The translations under genes were made by a program, and so were the position numbers. Positions 1 to 9,000 of a stretch of DNA of 20,825 nucleotides are shown here, piece after piece. This DNA comes from Hyphochytrium catenoides (lineage: Eukaryota > Sar > Hyphochytriomycetes > Hyphochytriales > Hyphochytriaceae): positions 5,635 to 26,459 of the forward strand of contig FLMG01003400.1 in NCBI GenBank assembly GCA_900088475.1. Direction: 5' to 3'. The stretch's first letter is position 1; the number at the start of each line of letters is the position of its first letter. A model generated the notes under the pieces. It made no database searches. It was not told the origin of the DNA and saw only the letters and a list, made by a program, of their open reading frames with translations.

Positions 1-62
1 AGAGAGAGAGAGAGAGAGAGAGAGGAAGAAGAGTTTCCTAGGACGAGAAGAGAGAGAGAGAG
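1..62. repeat. (AG)n microsatellite
   Basis: Two uninterrupted AG dinucleotide runs (about 1-25 and 49-62) are separated by a short purine-rich spacer. The repeat continues off the left edge, so its full length is unknown. No gene is associated with it. Confidence 0.95.
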
Positions 63-142
63 TCTTCACAACGAGGATTTTCTTAGGTTTATTAGACGAA
101 GATGAGGCAACTGCAGGGAGAAACAGACATCAGGTTGTGAAA

Positions 143-540
143 AGCCCCCTCTCTTTCTCGCTCTTCCCCACTCCCTCTCTGTATAACATCGTGACTGTTC
201 TGCTCTCTCCTTTCTCTCTCTCTGCATCTTGCCCCTCATCCCACATTTCTCTTCTCTCTGCTGCTACTCGTACTCCCACCTTTCGCTATCTCTTCCTCCT
301 CCGCCTTTCCAATACTCTCTCGTCTCTCTCTCTCTCTCTTCCCTCTCTCTCCTCCCACTCACTCTCTCTGTCTGTCTGTCTGTCCCTCTCTTTCTCTCTC
401 TCTTTCTCTTCTTCTCTGTCCCTGCCTCTCTCTCTGTCTCTGTCTCTCTCTATCTCTTCTCTGTCTCTCTCTCTCCCTGTGTCTCTAGCTCTGTCTTTGT
501 CTCTCTCTCTGTCTCTCTCTCTCTCTCTCTCCTGCATTCC
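143..540. repeat. CT-rich polypyrimidine tract with CTGT microsatellite
   Basis: About 400 bases of the plus strand are almost only C and T, built from CT dinucleotides with CTGT units (about 368-383) and interspersed TTC and CCT. The complementary strand is polypurine. Both strands carry open frames here (a Leu/Ser protein on plus, an Arg-Glu/Arg-Asp protein on minus), but these follow from translating a dinucleotide repeat and I do not call them genes. A TATAAAT string sits just after the tract at about 548-554. With no recognisable exon downstream on the plus strand, I cannot say that it is a promoter. Confidence 0.9.
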
Positions 541-1057
541 TTTCCCCTATAAATCTCTCTCACCTTACTGGACATTTCTGGCTCTCTGCAGTCCCAGCTC
601 TTGCACTGGAAGAGGGGAACCCAAGAAATTAACGCATATTTCTTTCAAGCGTGGTTTCTCTTCCTACAAATCACTGAAACAATAGGGTGAGTGAAACCTA
701 CCTGAATCATTCACCGTAAGTTTCCTTGTGAGAATGGATTTCTGGGGCTGGGCGGTCGGTCTAAATATATCTTAGGCTTTCTGCGGGATGCGGGATGAGC
801 GGAGGACGGCAGACTCCGCCTCGTAGTTCTTATACTGTTATAAAGCCTAAGGTAGCCTCCATTCTTCCAGGTTTATTGATTGGAGGCTTTCTCGTTCGCC
901 ATCGCTAATGTTATCTTAGAGAATCACAAGGGGCTGAGAAAAAGAATATATTAGGAAGATCATACCAGTTCTAAGCAGTTGATAACAAGTGAGCTATTAG
1001 AGATATGTGAACACAATGACAGTCATTCAGAGTGTAATCTAGCAGGGGGGTGCTAAA
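541..1057. other. Region with no supported gene
   Basis: About 500 bases between the CT tract and the first minus-strand coding signal. Frames on both strands are short and interrupted. I found no tRNA, snRNA or conserved protein signature. Confidence 0.6.
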
Positions 1058-1490
1058 TCAGAATATACTGGGAGAGCTGGCGCCTGACCCCATGCTGTGT
1101 GACACAAAGAGCCGCACTATGTGGTGCACGGGGGCCGCCTGCGCCAGCGCCAAAAGATCTGCGCTTGCGATCTCATTGTCAGCTGGGGACGGAGATCCCT
1201 CTGTCCTACCTAAGTCATTGGCTGTGTCTTCTAGGGCAGTGATGTCTTCTGATACCTCCAAATCAATGCTAGGCAAGGTTTGGCCAGGCCTAGCAACCAA
1301 TAAGGCGAGAGGAGAGAAGGTAGAGTTGTCATCATCGGTGATTATTACTTACCCCACCATTCACGACTATCTGATAAGAATGGACGCCTCTGTTCTAGCG
1401 TCATCATATCTGTGAGCGTGGGACACAGCTGCTCCTCATCAGTTCCAGCGCTTTCTGCTACTATAACCTTTAGCGAGGGCTTGCTTCTTG
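1058..1490 (-). CDS. Possible last two exons of a small unknown gene
   Basis: Weak gene call. Exon 1353-1490 follows a pyrimidine-rich acceptor (CTTCTGTCAG) and ends at a strong GTAAGT donor. Exon 1058-1230 follows CCCTAG and ends in TGA. The phases agree (one base left, two bases supplied), giving about 102 residues. The first part contains the strings TLEQRRPFL and DSREWW. The second is acidic and then Ala/Leu-rich (DLLALAQAAP), ending in a Ser/Gly-rich tail. I recognise no family. An alternative acceptor near 1288 (TTGCTAG) gives a different join starting from an internal ATG at 1360. No start codon or 5' exon could be fixed. It could also be chance open frame. Confidence 0.3.
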
Positions 1491-1965
1491 CTGACAGAAG
1501 ACAGGAGTTGCGGTTACTACTCCTGCATTACTGCTAGTGACGTTCTTAGTTTAGCCATCGTCCAGCGTCTAAGGGGCAAGACGTGTCCTCATTCCTTAGG
1601 ACTACCCGAAGAGCTACCATCAATCCCGTTTATAATCCATTGTGTCTCTTATGTATTGTTCTCTTCTCTGCTCGGGCATTCTTCCTTGATGAGCTTTTCT
1701 TCAGCATGCCGTCTTGGCGCTGCTGACCACCGTCCGTCCAGAAAGAAACGAGGTGCAGCTAACCTAGGTCTATAGTGCCCATACACTCAAGAAAGGACGG
1801 ACGGAATCACTCTGGAGGACTCCTGAAGTGAAAAGACGTTACGCAGGTCTAAAATGAACAAACTATTAGTTATCTTAGGGCTGAAACGACAGACCGACGG
1901 TGGAGGATGGGGCCTCTAAAAAATGGGGAGGGGCTGTCCAAGAAAAATAAGGTGTTGACGGAGAC
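1491..1965. other. Spacer downstream of SUGCT, no supported gene
   Basis: About 475 bases between the SUGCT stop codon and the possible exon at 1353-1490. It holds an inverted repeat (1730-1739 and 1795-1804) and short frames only. It probably contains the SUGCT 3' untranslated region. I saw no canonical AATAAA on the minus strand here. Confidence 0.5.
1730..1804. repeat. Inverted repeat, 10-bp perfect arms
   Basis: CCGTCCGTCC at 1730-1739 is the exact reverse complement of GGACGGACGG at 1795-1804, with a 55-base loop that contains the small palindrome ACCTAGGT. It lies 160-235 bases past the SUGCT stop, so it may fold in the 3' untranslated region. Confidence 0.6.
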
Positions 1966-3884
1966 CTAGAAGATCCCCACAATGCCTTTCCTTTCCAACT
2001 CTGTCAGGTCCTCGTGACTGAGCCCAAGCAGCTCCCCCAACACCTGGGCAGTGTGCTCCCCATGCCGTGGCGGAGGGAGCACGTAGGAAATGGGGTGACC
2101 CGAGAACTTGACAGGGTTTCCTATAAAGTTGAGCTCCTTACCACCTTGTTCATCGTCGTCGATGATAGAGAAGGGTAGACTTTTAACTAATTGTCTGAAA
2201 GCAAAAGGAAGCGTGGACACAACGTTAGCTTGAGGGAAGAGGGACAGGTGTGAAAAGAGTTGTCGTAGCTGTAATATAAACGCCAAAGGAGTATAGGGGT
2301 TAGTTAGACCTAAAGTCAAAAGACACAGGGCTGTAGGCAAATGCCGCGACGAGGATAAGCCGGCTGGGGTACTTCTCACACAGGCTGATACCAAGCACTG
2401 GAGGAGAAATACACTCAGAGGACGAGTGAGGAAAGCTAACACTTGATGCTAGGGCACAGTCGGAGGGAGCTCTTACCTGTGCTGCACCTGAGGCTCAGCC
2501 AGAGCTTCTTTGATATCATTGATGGGCCCACAGGGTACTCCTTTCTTCTCTAGTTCCATAATCCAGTCCTCTCTCTTTCTTTCCTTCATTCTTTCATCGA
2601 TGAGTCTATCCAACACCTTCCTATGAGCCACTCGAGCGGCATTGGTAGCAAAGCGCTCGTCTTGGGCCCATGCTGGCTGGCCAAGAACCTCGCAAAATTT
2701 TCTGAATTGGTCGTCATTACCAACAGCTAACATAATGTTCCCATCCTTCACGGGAACTGATCTGTACGGCACAATGTTAGGGTGAGCAGTGCCCATTCTC
2801 CGCGGGGGTTCGCCCGTCATGAGGCAGTTCATGGCCTGGTTGGCTAGTGCAGCAATTTGCGTGTCTAGAAGGGATAAGTCAATGTGCTCTCCCTCAACAG
2901 GTCCAGAAGTTGAAAGAGAGGAAGATTGAAGTTTCTCTCTCTGCACGCGGAAGAGTGCTGCTAGGACTGCGCTCGAAGCATACAAGCCTGTGAATAGATC
3001 TGCAACGGCCACTCCCACCTTCTGCGGCCCTCCTCCGGCTGTATGGCCACTGCCCTCACTCTCCCCCGTTATGCTCATCAGCCCGCTCATGCCTTGAATC
3101 ATGGCGTCATACCCTGCCCTGTGAGAGAGCGGACCTGTCTGTCCAAAGCCTATTGAAGGCGGGTAAGTAGCCATATCTAAAGGTTCTAGCCAAAGAGAGA
3201 CGAGAACAGGAGATCAAGTGGAAGAAAGGTCAAGAAGCAAACGAGCCAAAATGGGCAGGAAAACACCATATTGAGAGAAGACAAGGGCGCCAGAAGGCGG
3301 GAGACAGGCTTACCAGTGATGGAACAATAGATTAACACAGGATTGACAGCCTTCAAGGACTCATAATCCAGTCCGTACCGAGCCAAGCCTCCAACCTTGA
3401 AGTTCTCAACCAGGACGTCAGCAGATGCCACCAGCCTGCGGATAATGTCTTGTCCTTCCTCTGTCTTGATGTTGACCGCGATGGACCGCTTCCCCCGATT
3501 TGCACAGAGGAAGTACGCCGACTCCTCAGTTGTTCTTCTCCTCTTTCTCCCTCTTTGATCTCGCTCCTGACCGTCTTCAAGCTCCTTCCCCTTGTCGTTC
3601 TTCGAGGAGGCGAGAGAGACAAAGGGAGGACCCCACGATCTAGTATCATCACCTTTCAGTACTTCCTCAACCTTTATCACCTCTGCACCGTAGTCAGCGA
3701 GCAGTTGGGTGCACCATGGTCCTGCAAGGACACGAGATAAATCTAGAACGCGGACGCCGTGGAGGAGCCCCGGACGAGGAGCAGACGACGCACTACGCCG
3801 AGCTGACGACGTTAAGCCATGGTCACTCCTCTTCAGCAAGTGAGAGACGACCCTAGCGATCCCACTTTCAGTGAGACTTCTCAT
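1966..3884 (-). CDS. SUGCT: Family III CoA-transferase, succinate-hydroxymethylglutarate CoA-transferase type, mitochondrial
   Basis: Predicted to move CoA between dicarboxylic acids such as glutarate and succinate or hydroxymethylglutarate in the mitochondrial matrix. Three exons, 3884-3314, 3149-2477 and 2194-1966, joined by GT-AG introns whose phases agree, give 490 residues, near the usual family size. Visible hallmarks of the CaiB/BaiF (family III) fold: [15 protein letters not shown] (about residues 43-57), the nucleotide-site string AEVIKVE, WGPPF, and YCSITGFGQTGP spanning the first intron. The family's catalytic Asp is expected at Asp241 in [19 protein letters not shown] and GVPCGPIND follow. 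The basic, Ser/Arg-rich first 40 residues fit a mitochondrial targeting peptide. I chose the ATG at 3884; the frame stays open slightly upstream but offers only a GTG. A charged insert (about residues 91-119) is unusual. The family is secure; the exact substrate is inferred. Confidence 0.88.
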
Positions 3885-4130
3885 CAGTCTAAGGTCCGCA
3901 GCCACTCTTCCTGCTAAGGAGACTTGAGCGCTAGTTGCTTAAAAGCTTCCACTCCTACTTGTCAGCGCGTCGCCAGGAGGGATATAAAGCTCGAACCACT
4001 GCGCGTCAGTTCTATCTTTGCCCAGGGTTTGAAGCGCTTTAGTGCCCTTCTGCTGGCGCTGTATCTGGCAAGGGCTTGCACAAGGTTCAGTTGACAAGAA
4101 GTAAGCGGCAGAGCGGAGGATAGCTTCCAG

Positions 4131-4198
4131 ATGAGAAGGAAGCTGTCGAGCTGATGAGGTCAGGCCATCACCTCATCAAGCGAGACTTCCTTCGTCAT
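4131..4198 (+). ncRNA. Candidate structured RNA hairpin followed by T5
   Basis: Nested complementary arms make a long stem. ATGA (4131-4134) pairs with TCAT (4195-4198) across a one-base bulge. GAAGGAAG (4135-4142) pairs with CTTCCTTC (4186-4193). After an internal loop, TGATGAGGT (4152-4160) pairs perfectly with ACCTCATCA (4170-4178) around a nine-base loop. A run of five T follows at 4207-4211 on the plus strand, the kind of signal that ends RNA polymerase III transcripts. It matches no RNA family I know. It could instead be a regulatory palindrome or a relic of a small element. Confidence 0.35.
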
Positions 4199-4475
4199 AA
4201 GGAAACTTTTTCTGGCTTTTCACGATCTACAACCTTTTGTGTTCAGAATGTTATCCATGTACATAGCAGAATCTGTACGACAAGCTATGATTATTCGGTA
4301 TATATAGTTTAGCCTAGGACTTTGTAGACTGTGGACTTCCTAGTAAGAAAGCAGGACTCGTTGCAATAATTGAGAACAAGAGGCCCGACAAGGTCAACAA
4401 CCCTAGGCTTTGCCCATGCCAGGTAACTCCCACAGTTCCGCATTCTGCACACTAACATGCGTCACAGCCTCACAC

Positions 4476-4498
4476 AATAAATAAAGATAAATAATAAA
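4476..4498 (-). promoter_or_regulatory. AU-rich element in the COA5 3' region
   Basis: Read on the minus strand, about 55-80 bases past the COA5 stop, this is a run of TTTATT and TTATTTA units including one perfect TTATTTATT nonamer. In many eukaryotes such elements control mRNA stability. Read on the plus strand it is a cluster of AATAAA strings, so it could instead be a poly(A) signal for an unseen plus-strand transcript. Confidence 0.35.
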
Positions 4499-4554
4499 CG
4501 ACCAAGGATCTGGCAGCAGTCACTTTTCGGTGTCTGCGCAGTATATCAGTGCCA

Positions 4555-5247
4555 CTATCCTCGATAGCGCTCACTGAGCTTATTAAGTTCGTTCCGACGG
4601 CAGCTCATGTACATATCACGCAGAGCCTGCAAGATAAGGCGGGGCAAGAATTGACAAATGTGAGCATGCGACTGAAACGGGGAATATCAGCTCAGCGTAT
4701 GAAGACAGCAATAGCAAAATCGAATGACGGAAAAATAACCAAAATTGATATCCGGATGTAGATTATGACCGTCACAGAGCCTGGCAAATCTTACCATGCA
4801 ATCGCCGGTCATTGTCTGAAGCCGCAATCGTTGCTCAAGAGAAGTCCCATGAATCGGTCTGCAGCGCTGTGCAGCTTGCATGCAGAGCTTGTGGTTCTCA
4901 ATTATTGTAGAGCATGAAGGTTGCGTGGATAGTGATCCAGTTTCTGACACAGAATGGTCGGTAGCTCGATTAGGAGGTGAGGCGGCGGAATGTACTTGAG
5001 TTTCAGTCTTCTCGCTGGCTCTTCTGATACCGTCAACATGGCTCCCATTAGTCGCCGATGCTCGAGCGGGACTTTGGTTGCTTAGTTGGGTATTATCTGG
5101 TTTTTCGGGTCCGCTCAGACTGGATGACGATGAAGATCGTCGACGCCCAATAATCGGAGCAAGGGCATACTGGCGGCCAGCAGTGCACTCGTGATGAGGA
5201 GAAGAACTAGAGTCCCCTCCTCCACGGATGCTACCAGTGAACGACAT
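4555..5247 (-). CDS. COA5: Cytochrome c oxidase assembly factor COA5/PET191 family, twin CX9C, with long N-terminal extension
   Basis: Predicted small intermembrane-space protein needed to assemble cytochrome c oxidase. Two exons, 5247-4795 and 4626-4555, are separated by a 168-base intron with donor GTAAGA and acceptor CTTGCAG, joined in phase 0 to give 174 residues. The family core is residues 111-174: Cys112-X9-Cys122, Cys129, then Cys150-X9-Cys160. It ends in an Arg-rich tail finishing YRG, which resembles the R-x-R-G end of known PET191 proteins. The second CX9C pair straddles the intron, so the family is visible only after splicing. Residues 1-110 are an unrecognised Ser-rich, presumably disordered extension with six consecutive Ser. 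Known members are roughly 70-110 residues in total. The ATG at 5247 is the only ATG in frame before the core. Divergent from the gene at 6093. Confidence 0.78.
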
Positions 5248-5511
5248 ATCTGTATCTTCTCTCTTGTGATGGCTTAAGCTAAAGCACTTATATCGTTGTT
5301 GCCTTAGATAGGATGTACGACTCTGGGACTTGGTCTAAAGTTTTCTGAAGAAGAAGCTTCATCAATGACAAAGCTCTTCTGCGTATTTTAGTAATAATTC
5401 TGAAGCTTTTCTCCCAAAGATCTGGGAAAGTGCGGACGAAACGACATTGATCACCTGAAGCTCTCTACTATTTGGAATAAATAGGATCTAGACAGGCCCT
5501 ATTCCGTTATA

Positions 5512-5541
5512 GACTGTAGCTTCTACAGTCATATACTGTAG
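5512..5541. repeat. Three ACTGTAG motifs, two forming a hairpin
   Basis: GACTGTAG (5512-5519) and CTACAGTC (5523-5530) form a perfect 8-bp inverted repeat with a three-base loop. A third ACTGTAG follows in direct orientation at 5535-5541. This looks like a clustered binding site within the divergent promoter. Confidence 0.5.
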
Positions 5542-5574
5542 TGGACGGGATGATGACTAAAAGCGCTCTCCTCC

Positions 5575-5612
5575 TCTGATTGGCCAGAGACGTCTCAAGA
5601 CAGCCAATCAGA
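5575..5612. promoter_or_regulatory. Inverted CCAAT-box pair flanking a GAGACGTCTC palindrome
   Basis: TCTGATTGGC (5575-5584) is the exact reverse complement of GCCAATCAGA (5603-5612). Both contain the ATTGG/CCAAT pentamer bound by NF-Y (HAP2/3/5) in eukaryotes. Between them, 5587-5596 is the perfect palindrome GAGACGTCTC, whose GACGTC centre resembles a bZIP site. It lies about 330 bases from the COA5 ATG and 480 from the plus-strand ATG. Confidence 0.6.
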
Positions 5613-5615
5613 AAG

Positions 5616-5629
5616 GGTCAGGTCTGACC
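5616..5629. repeat. GGTCAG-GT-CTGACC palindrome
   Basis: Perfect 6-bp arms with a two-base centre, starting three bases after the CCAAT pair. A possible dimeric factor site. Confidence 0.4.
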
Positions 5630-6092
5630 ATCATCATTACAATTCTGATAATCGAACCTCCCACGCAATGATCATCGAGAAGAAAGCAAAAACATCAATA
5701 AAGCCCATATAGCTAACTAGGCTAACCATCATTCCAGATACTTCCGAAGTTGATAATGGGCCTCCATGGCTTTCCCAAGAAATAGATTAACAGGGTTATT
5801 ATATGCAATCAGCAAGAAGAAAGCTCTTCGCTCCACGAAGATCGGAGGCGCAATAATCTGCAGATCTAGCTGCAGTTCTGCAGGCAAAGACATTCTGCGG
5901 TCCGCCGCTGCAGATAGAGATGCGGCAGGCGCAGAGGGAACTGCTAGCTATGTGAGGTACACAGCAGTGGAGTAGTGTCTGCTTATCCGCTTGTATATGG
6001 CATGACAGGGAGAGGAAAGGGTTTGCCTCGAGAACGGGCCTTAAAGCAAGCCCAAAGCTCACTGGGAACCTTCCCGTGGTATTGACGCCAGA

Positions 6093-9000
6093 ATGGCCAC
6101 TAGATCCCAGCGCCGAGATGAGTTTGTTGAGGCATTCGACGGCTTTCTCAGCAGCATTAAGGCCCCTGGCAACCAAAGGCCAGAGAATGGGGTGTCTACC
6201 GATGACATACTGGCGGACGCTTTACGTCAGTTGGAGACCCAAGTGCTCATTTATGGTACGTTTTCCCTGATGGTTTACTCCTGCAGAGGCCCATAGTAGA
6301 GGTTGACTCTTACGCAGATAGCGGCGAAGACATGGAGGGAGGAGGGGAAACGAAGGAGAAAGAGAATTTAGGAGATCGCTTGAGTGCTGTCTCTTCGGGC
6401 ACAGCGGTGGTCTCTGTCGCAGAAGATGTGGCGAGAGAGGACAACGCGAGGACGAAGATTGAGGAAGATGACCACGACAGCATTGAGGTGAGGACCTCTG
6501 TTCTTAACACCATTCTTAAGCCATTGAAGATTGCCACTGACGGTCGATACGCAGCTTCTTTCCGAGACACAATCGCGGGAGACCCCACCCACGGCTGACG
6601 CAGTGCGCAGTCAACTCTCGGCCTCCCTGCACCTGGAGTTCCCCAGTAAGGCTTGTCAACCTTGTTTTATCGCCTCACAGCTCTTTTACCTCCTCATTAT
6701 ATTCCAGTCATATTACGCTATAAGGGCTCTCTCACACTACTACCTTCACCGTCTAGCGTCCCTGTGTGTCCCGATGTATGCCCCGTCCACGTGTTTCTGC
6801 TGAAAACATTTCTTTCTCTCTCTCACTTGTTATAGTTTCTTAGGGCATAGCCCCTCACTGCATGGTTATCAATGTACCTCGCAAAAGGTCAATTCTCTCT
6901 CTCTCTCTTTCTCCTCATCACCGCCTAAGGCACAACTATCGTCCACAGGAGACTGCAGCGAGGCGTTACTGTCGGGCACCTCGAACCGCCAGTCCATCCT
7001 GACACACACTGAAGAAAGTTTAGTATTCACCTATGGTCTTCGAGAGACTATGGAAGAAGAGGAATCGCATCGCAGTGCGCGTGACGAGAACTCTCTTCCA
7101 CGAGCCTCAGGGCCAGGAGCACAGGAGGAGAGACAGGGAAAGGAGAACAGACAAGTAGACGCCCTTTGCCTAGATATAAGTAACAGGGAAAGTGCAGTCC
7201 TTAACACCGGCAGATTAGGGCAACGGTACGCCGTCCGGCCTCAATCCTTCTCAGTGGCTTCCTACACTACTTTCTTACTACTAGTCTCTTTCTCGCCTAT
7301 TCTGTTGCTGCTCATGGCTCTTGTCTTGGGGAGAGGCCACCGCGGCTTTTCCATTGCTCTTACCTTGCAGTCTGCAATGAGGCAGTATCTTATGCACCAA
7401 GCTTTTTTGGTCAAGCGCTGGTCCCATTGTCTCCTCATCTAAGGCTATTCTGACGATAGGCCATTCTTTGTCCAACCCGTTGTGCTTGCTCTCTCTATCA
7501 GTGATGCTGATCGTGCCCTCTCGGCCCTGGCCCAAGATGCATCGCTGAATCAACCTCAATTCCTCTTTGCGCTGGCAGTGCTAGACCGACTCGAATTCTA
7601 CTCTGGGCAGTGGAAGAAGGAGACAAACAGCTACCTTGCCAAGGTATAAGAAACCCTAGCCTCTCCATGCGTCCTCTCAGTCCTGCTCCTTCTCCCTCTA
7701 CGTCCACCTCATGTCTAGCCCAATCCTACCGTTGATATTTGCCATTTAGATGATTTCGCCCCTTCTGATATCCCTGCTCTCACCTGCAGTATCTCTTCCT
7801 CTTTGTAGGCGTGTCGTATGGCGTTTTTCGCTCTGTCTAGGATCAAGGCCGAGCTCCTCCTTTCCTCTTCCGGTGGTGTGGGCCGACCCCATGACGAGAA
7901 AGACAGGGAAAGACCCTCCCTCTACACCGCAACTTCCTCATCCAGTCAGGCTAGATACGTTGGAGGAGCCAGCAAAACGGCAAGCAACAGCGGTAAAGCG
8001 AATGCGACATCTCCCGACCTTGATATCGAGAGGCGGTCAGCTGGTGGACGAGCTGTGGAAGGTGTGGCAGCGTGCGTTTGGAGCCTTATCGAAGCCAACT
8101 GGAAGAGGCACATTGGGAGCTCCCCCGGCCCTTACAACAAAGGTGGAAGGGCGACGACCAAAGATTCTTCTATGCTGCCTAGGAAAGGCTCTCCTTTCTC
8201 GGTTGTCACTGTTTTTTCTGTGCCGCTCTTTCTCATCTTCTTCTCCTTGCTCCCTGCTTTTCTCTATCTCTACCTCGACCTAGAACTATTCACCTTCATT
8301 ATTGCGTTTTAAATCACTGCGTCATGTTGGAGAGGCGTTGAACTACTTCTGAAAGGCTTTTCGCCATTGACTTTCTGCTTCGGGCCTGACTCTAACCTAG
8401 AACTTTTCAGATGCAGCGCTTTACTCTCCTTGGGCGGATGATCCGCAGTACTTGCAGGCCGAGGTAAGTCAAAGTGAACTGCCCGCCTGAGTTCTTTGCT
8501 TATTGTCTTCTTCACGCGCGAAGCGGGGCTCCCTCTACCTACTCTTTCTTTCTTCTTCTCTCAACCCTCCTGATCCCCGTTTATCTCCCTGTATGCTGTT
8601 CTTCCATGGATCCGTATCAAGTCTCTTAACGTCCTGCCTTCTCATGTATCCGTTCTTCTCAGCTGGCAGCAACCACGCCGGGTGCTGGATGGCCCCAGGA
8701 TCTAGACCACAGAGACTTAAAACGTAGTTGTAGAAGACAAAAGTATGAAGAAGCATGTCAGGTGAGGTGCTTCTCGGACTTCTTCTGCTTATTCCTTTTC
8801 TGGCGGCCCTTAGCATTCAATCGCCGTGCTCCTTTGCTTCGTTTAATTTCCTTGGGACTTCTACCATGGCACGCTTGTTCTCACTTTGACTGTCAACAGG
8901 CAATCGGGAGTCGGTATCTGAAGCTTTGTGAAGCTCATCGGCAGTCTGCCCCACTGGGAGATCAACACCTGTAGGATCTTAACACTGTCGAGGCATTACT

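Larger units (their letters stand above)
3885..4554. other. Spacer between SUGCT and COA5
   Basis: 670 bases with no supported protein gene. It should hold the SUGCT promoter and the COA5 3' end. Its notable contents are the hairpin at 4131-4198, a TATATATA string near 4300 and the AATAAA-like run at 4476-4498, each described separately. Confidence 0.6.
5248..6092. promoter_or_regulatory. Divergent promoter region between COA5 and the unknown plus-strand gene
   Basis: 845 bases between two oppositely directed start codons. No coding exon is supported here. The stretch 5512-5629 is dense in short inverted repeats (listed separately), including a pair of inverted CCAAT boxes, a common arrangement in TATA-poor divergent promoters. 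A GATATAAG string on the minus strand lies about 40-45 bases before the COA5 ATG and could act as a TATA element. That both genes use this region is inferred from geometry. Confidence 0.5.

Noticed and set aside
286-537. Minus-strand ATG frame coding an Arg-Glu/Arg-Asp protein, reminiscent of splicing-factor RE/RD domains
   Set aside because: It is the direct translation of the GA repeat and has no flanking domain.
137-685. Plus-strand 182-codon open frame
   Set aside because: It is mostly Leu/Ser/Phe from translating the CT repeat, with no homology-like content.
3885-3905. SUGCT start at 3905
   Set aside because: That codon is GTG; the first ATG in frame is at 3884.
4018-4095. tRNA-like A and B boxes before the hairpin (TGGCAAGGG and GGTTCAGTT)
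   Set aside because: They are too close together, and no cloverleaf can be drawn.
7818-8312. Continuous plus-strand frame through 7818-8312 as one exon
   Set aside because: A 73-base intron (7873-7945) with a pyrimidine-rich acceptor moves to a frame with better protein character that joins in phase to the next exon.
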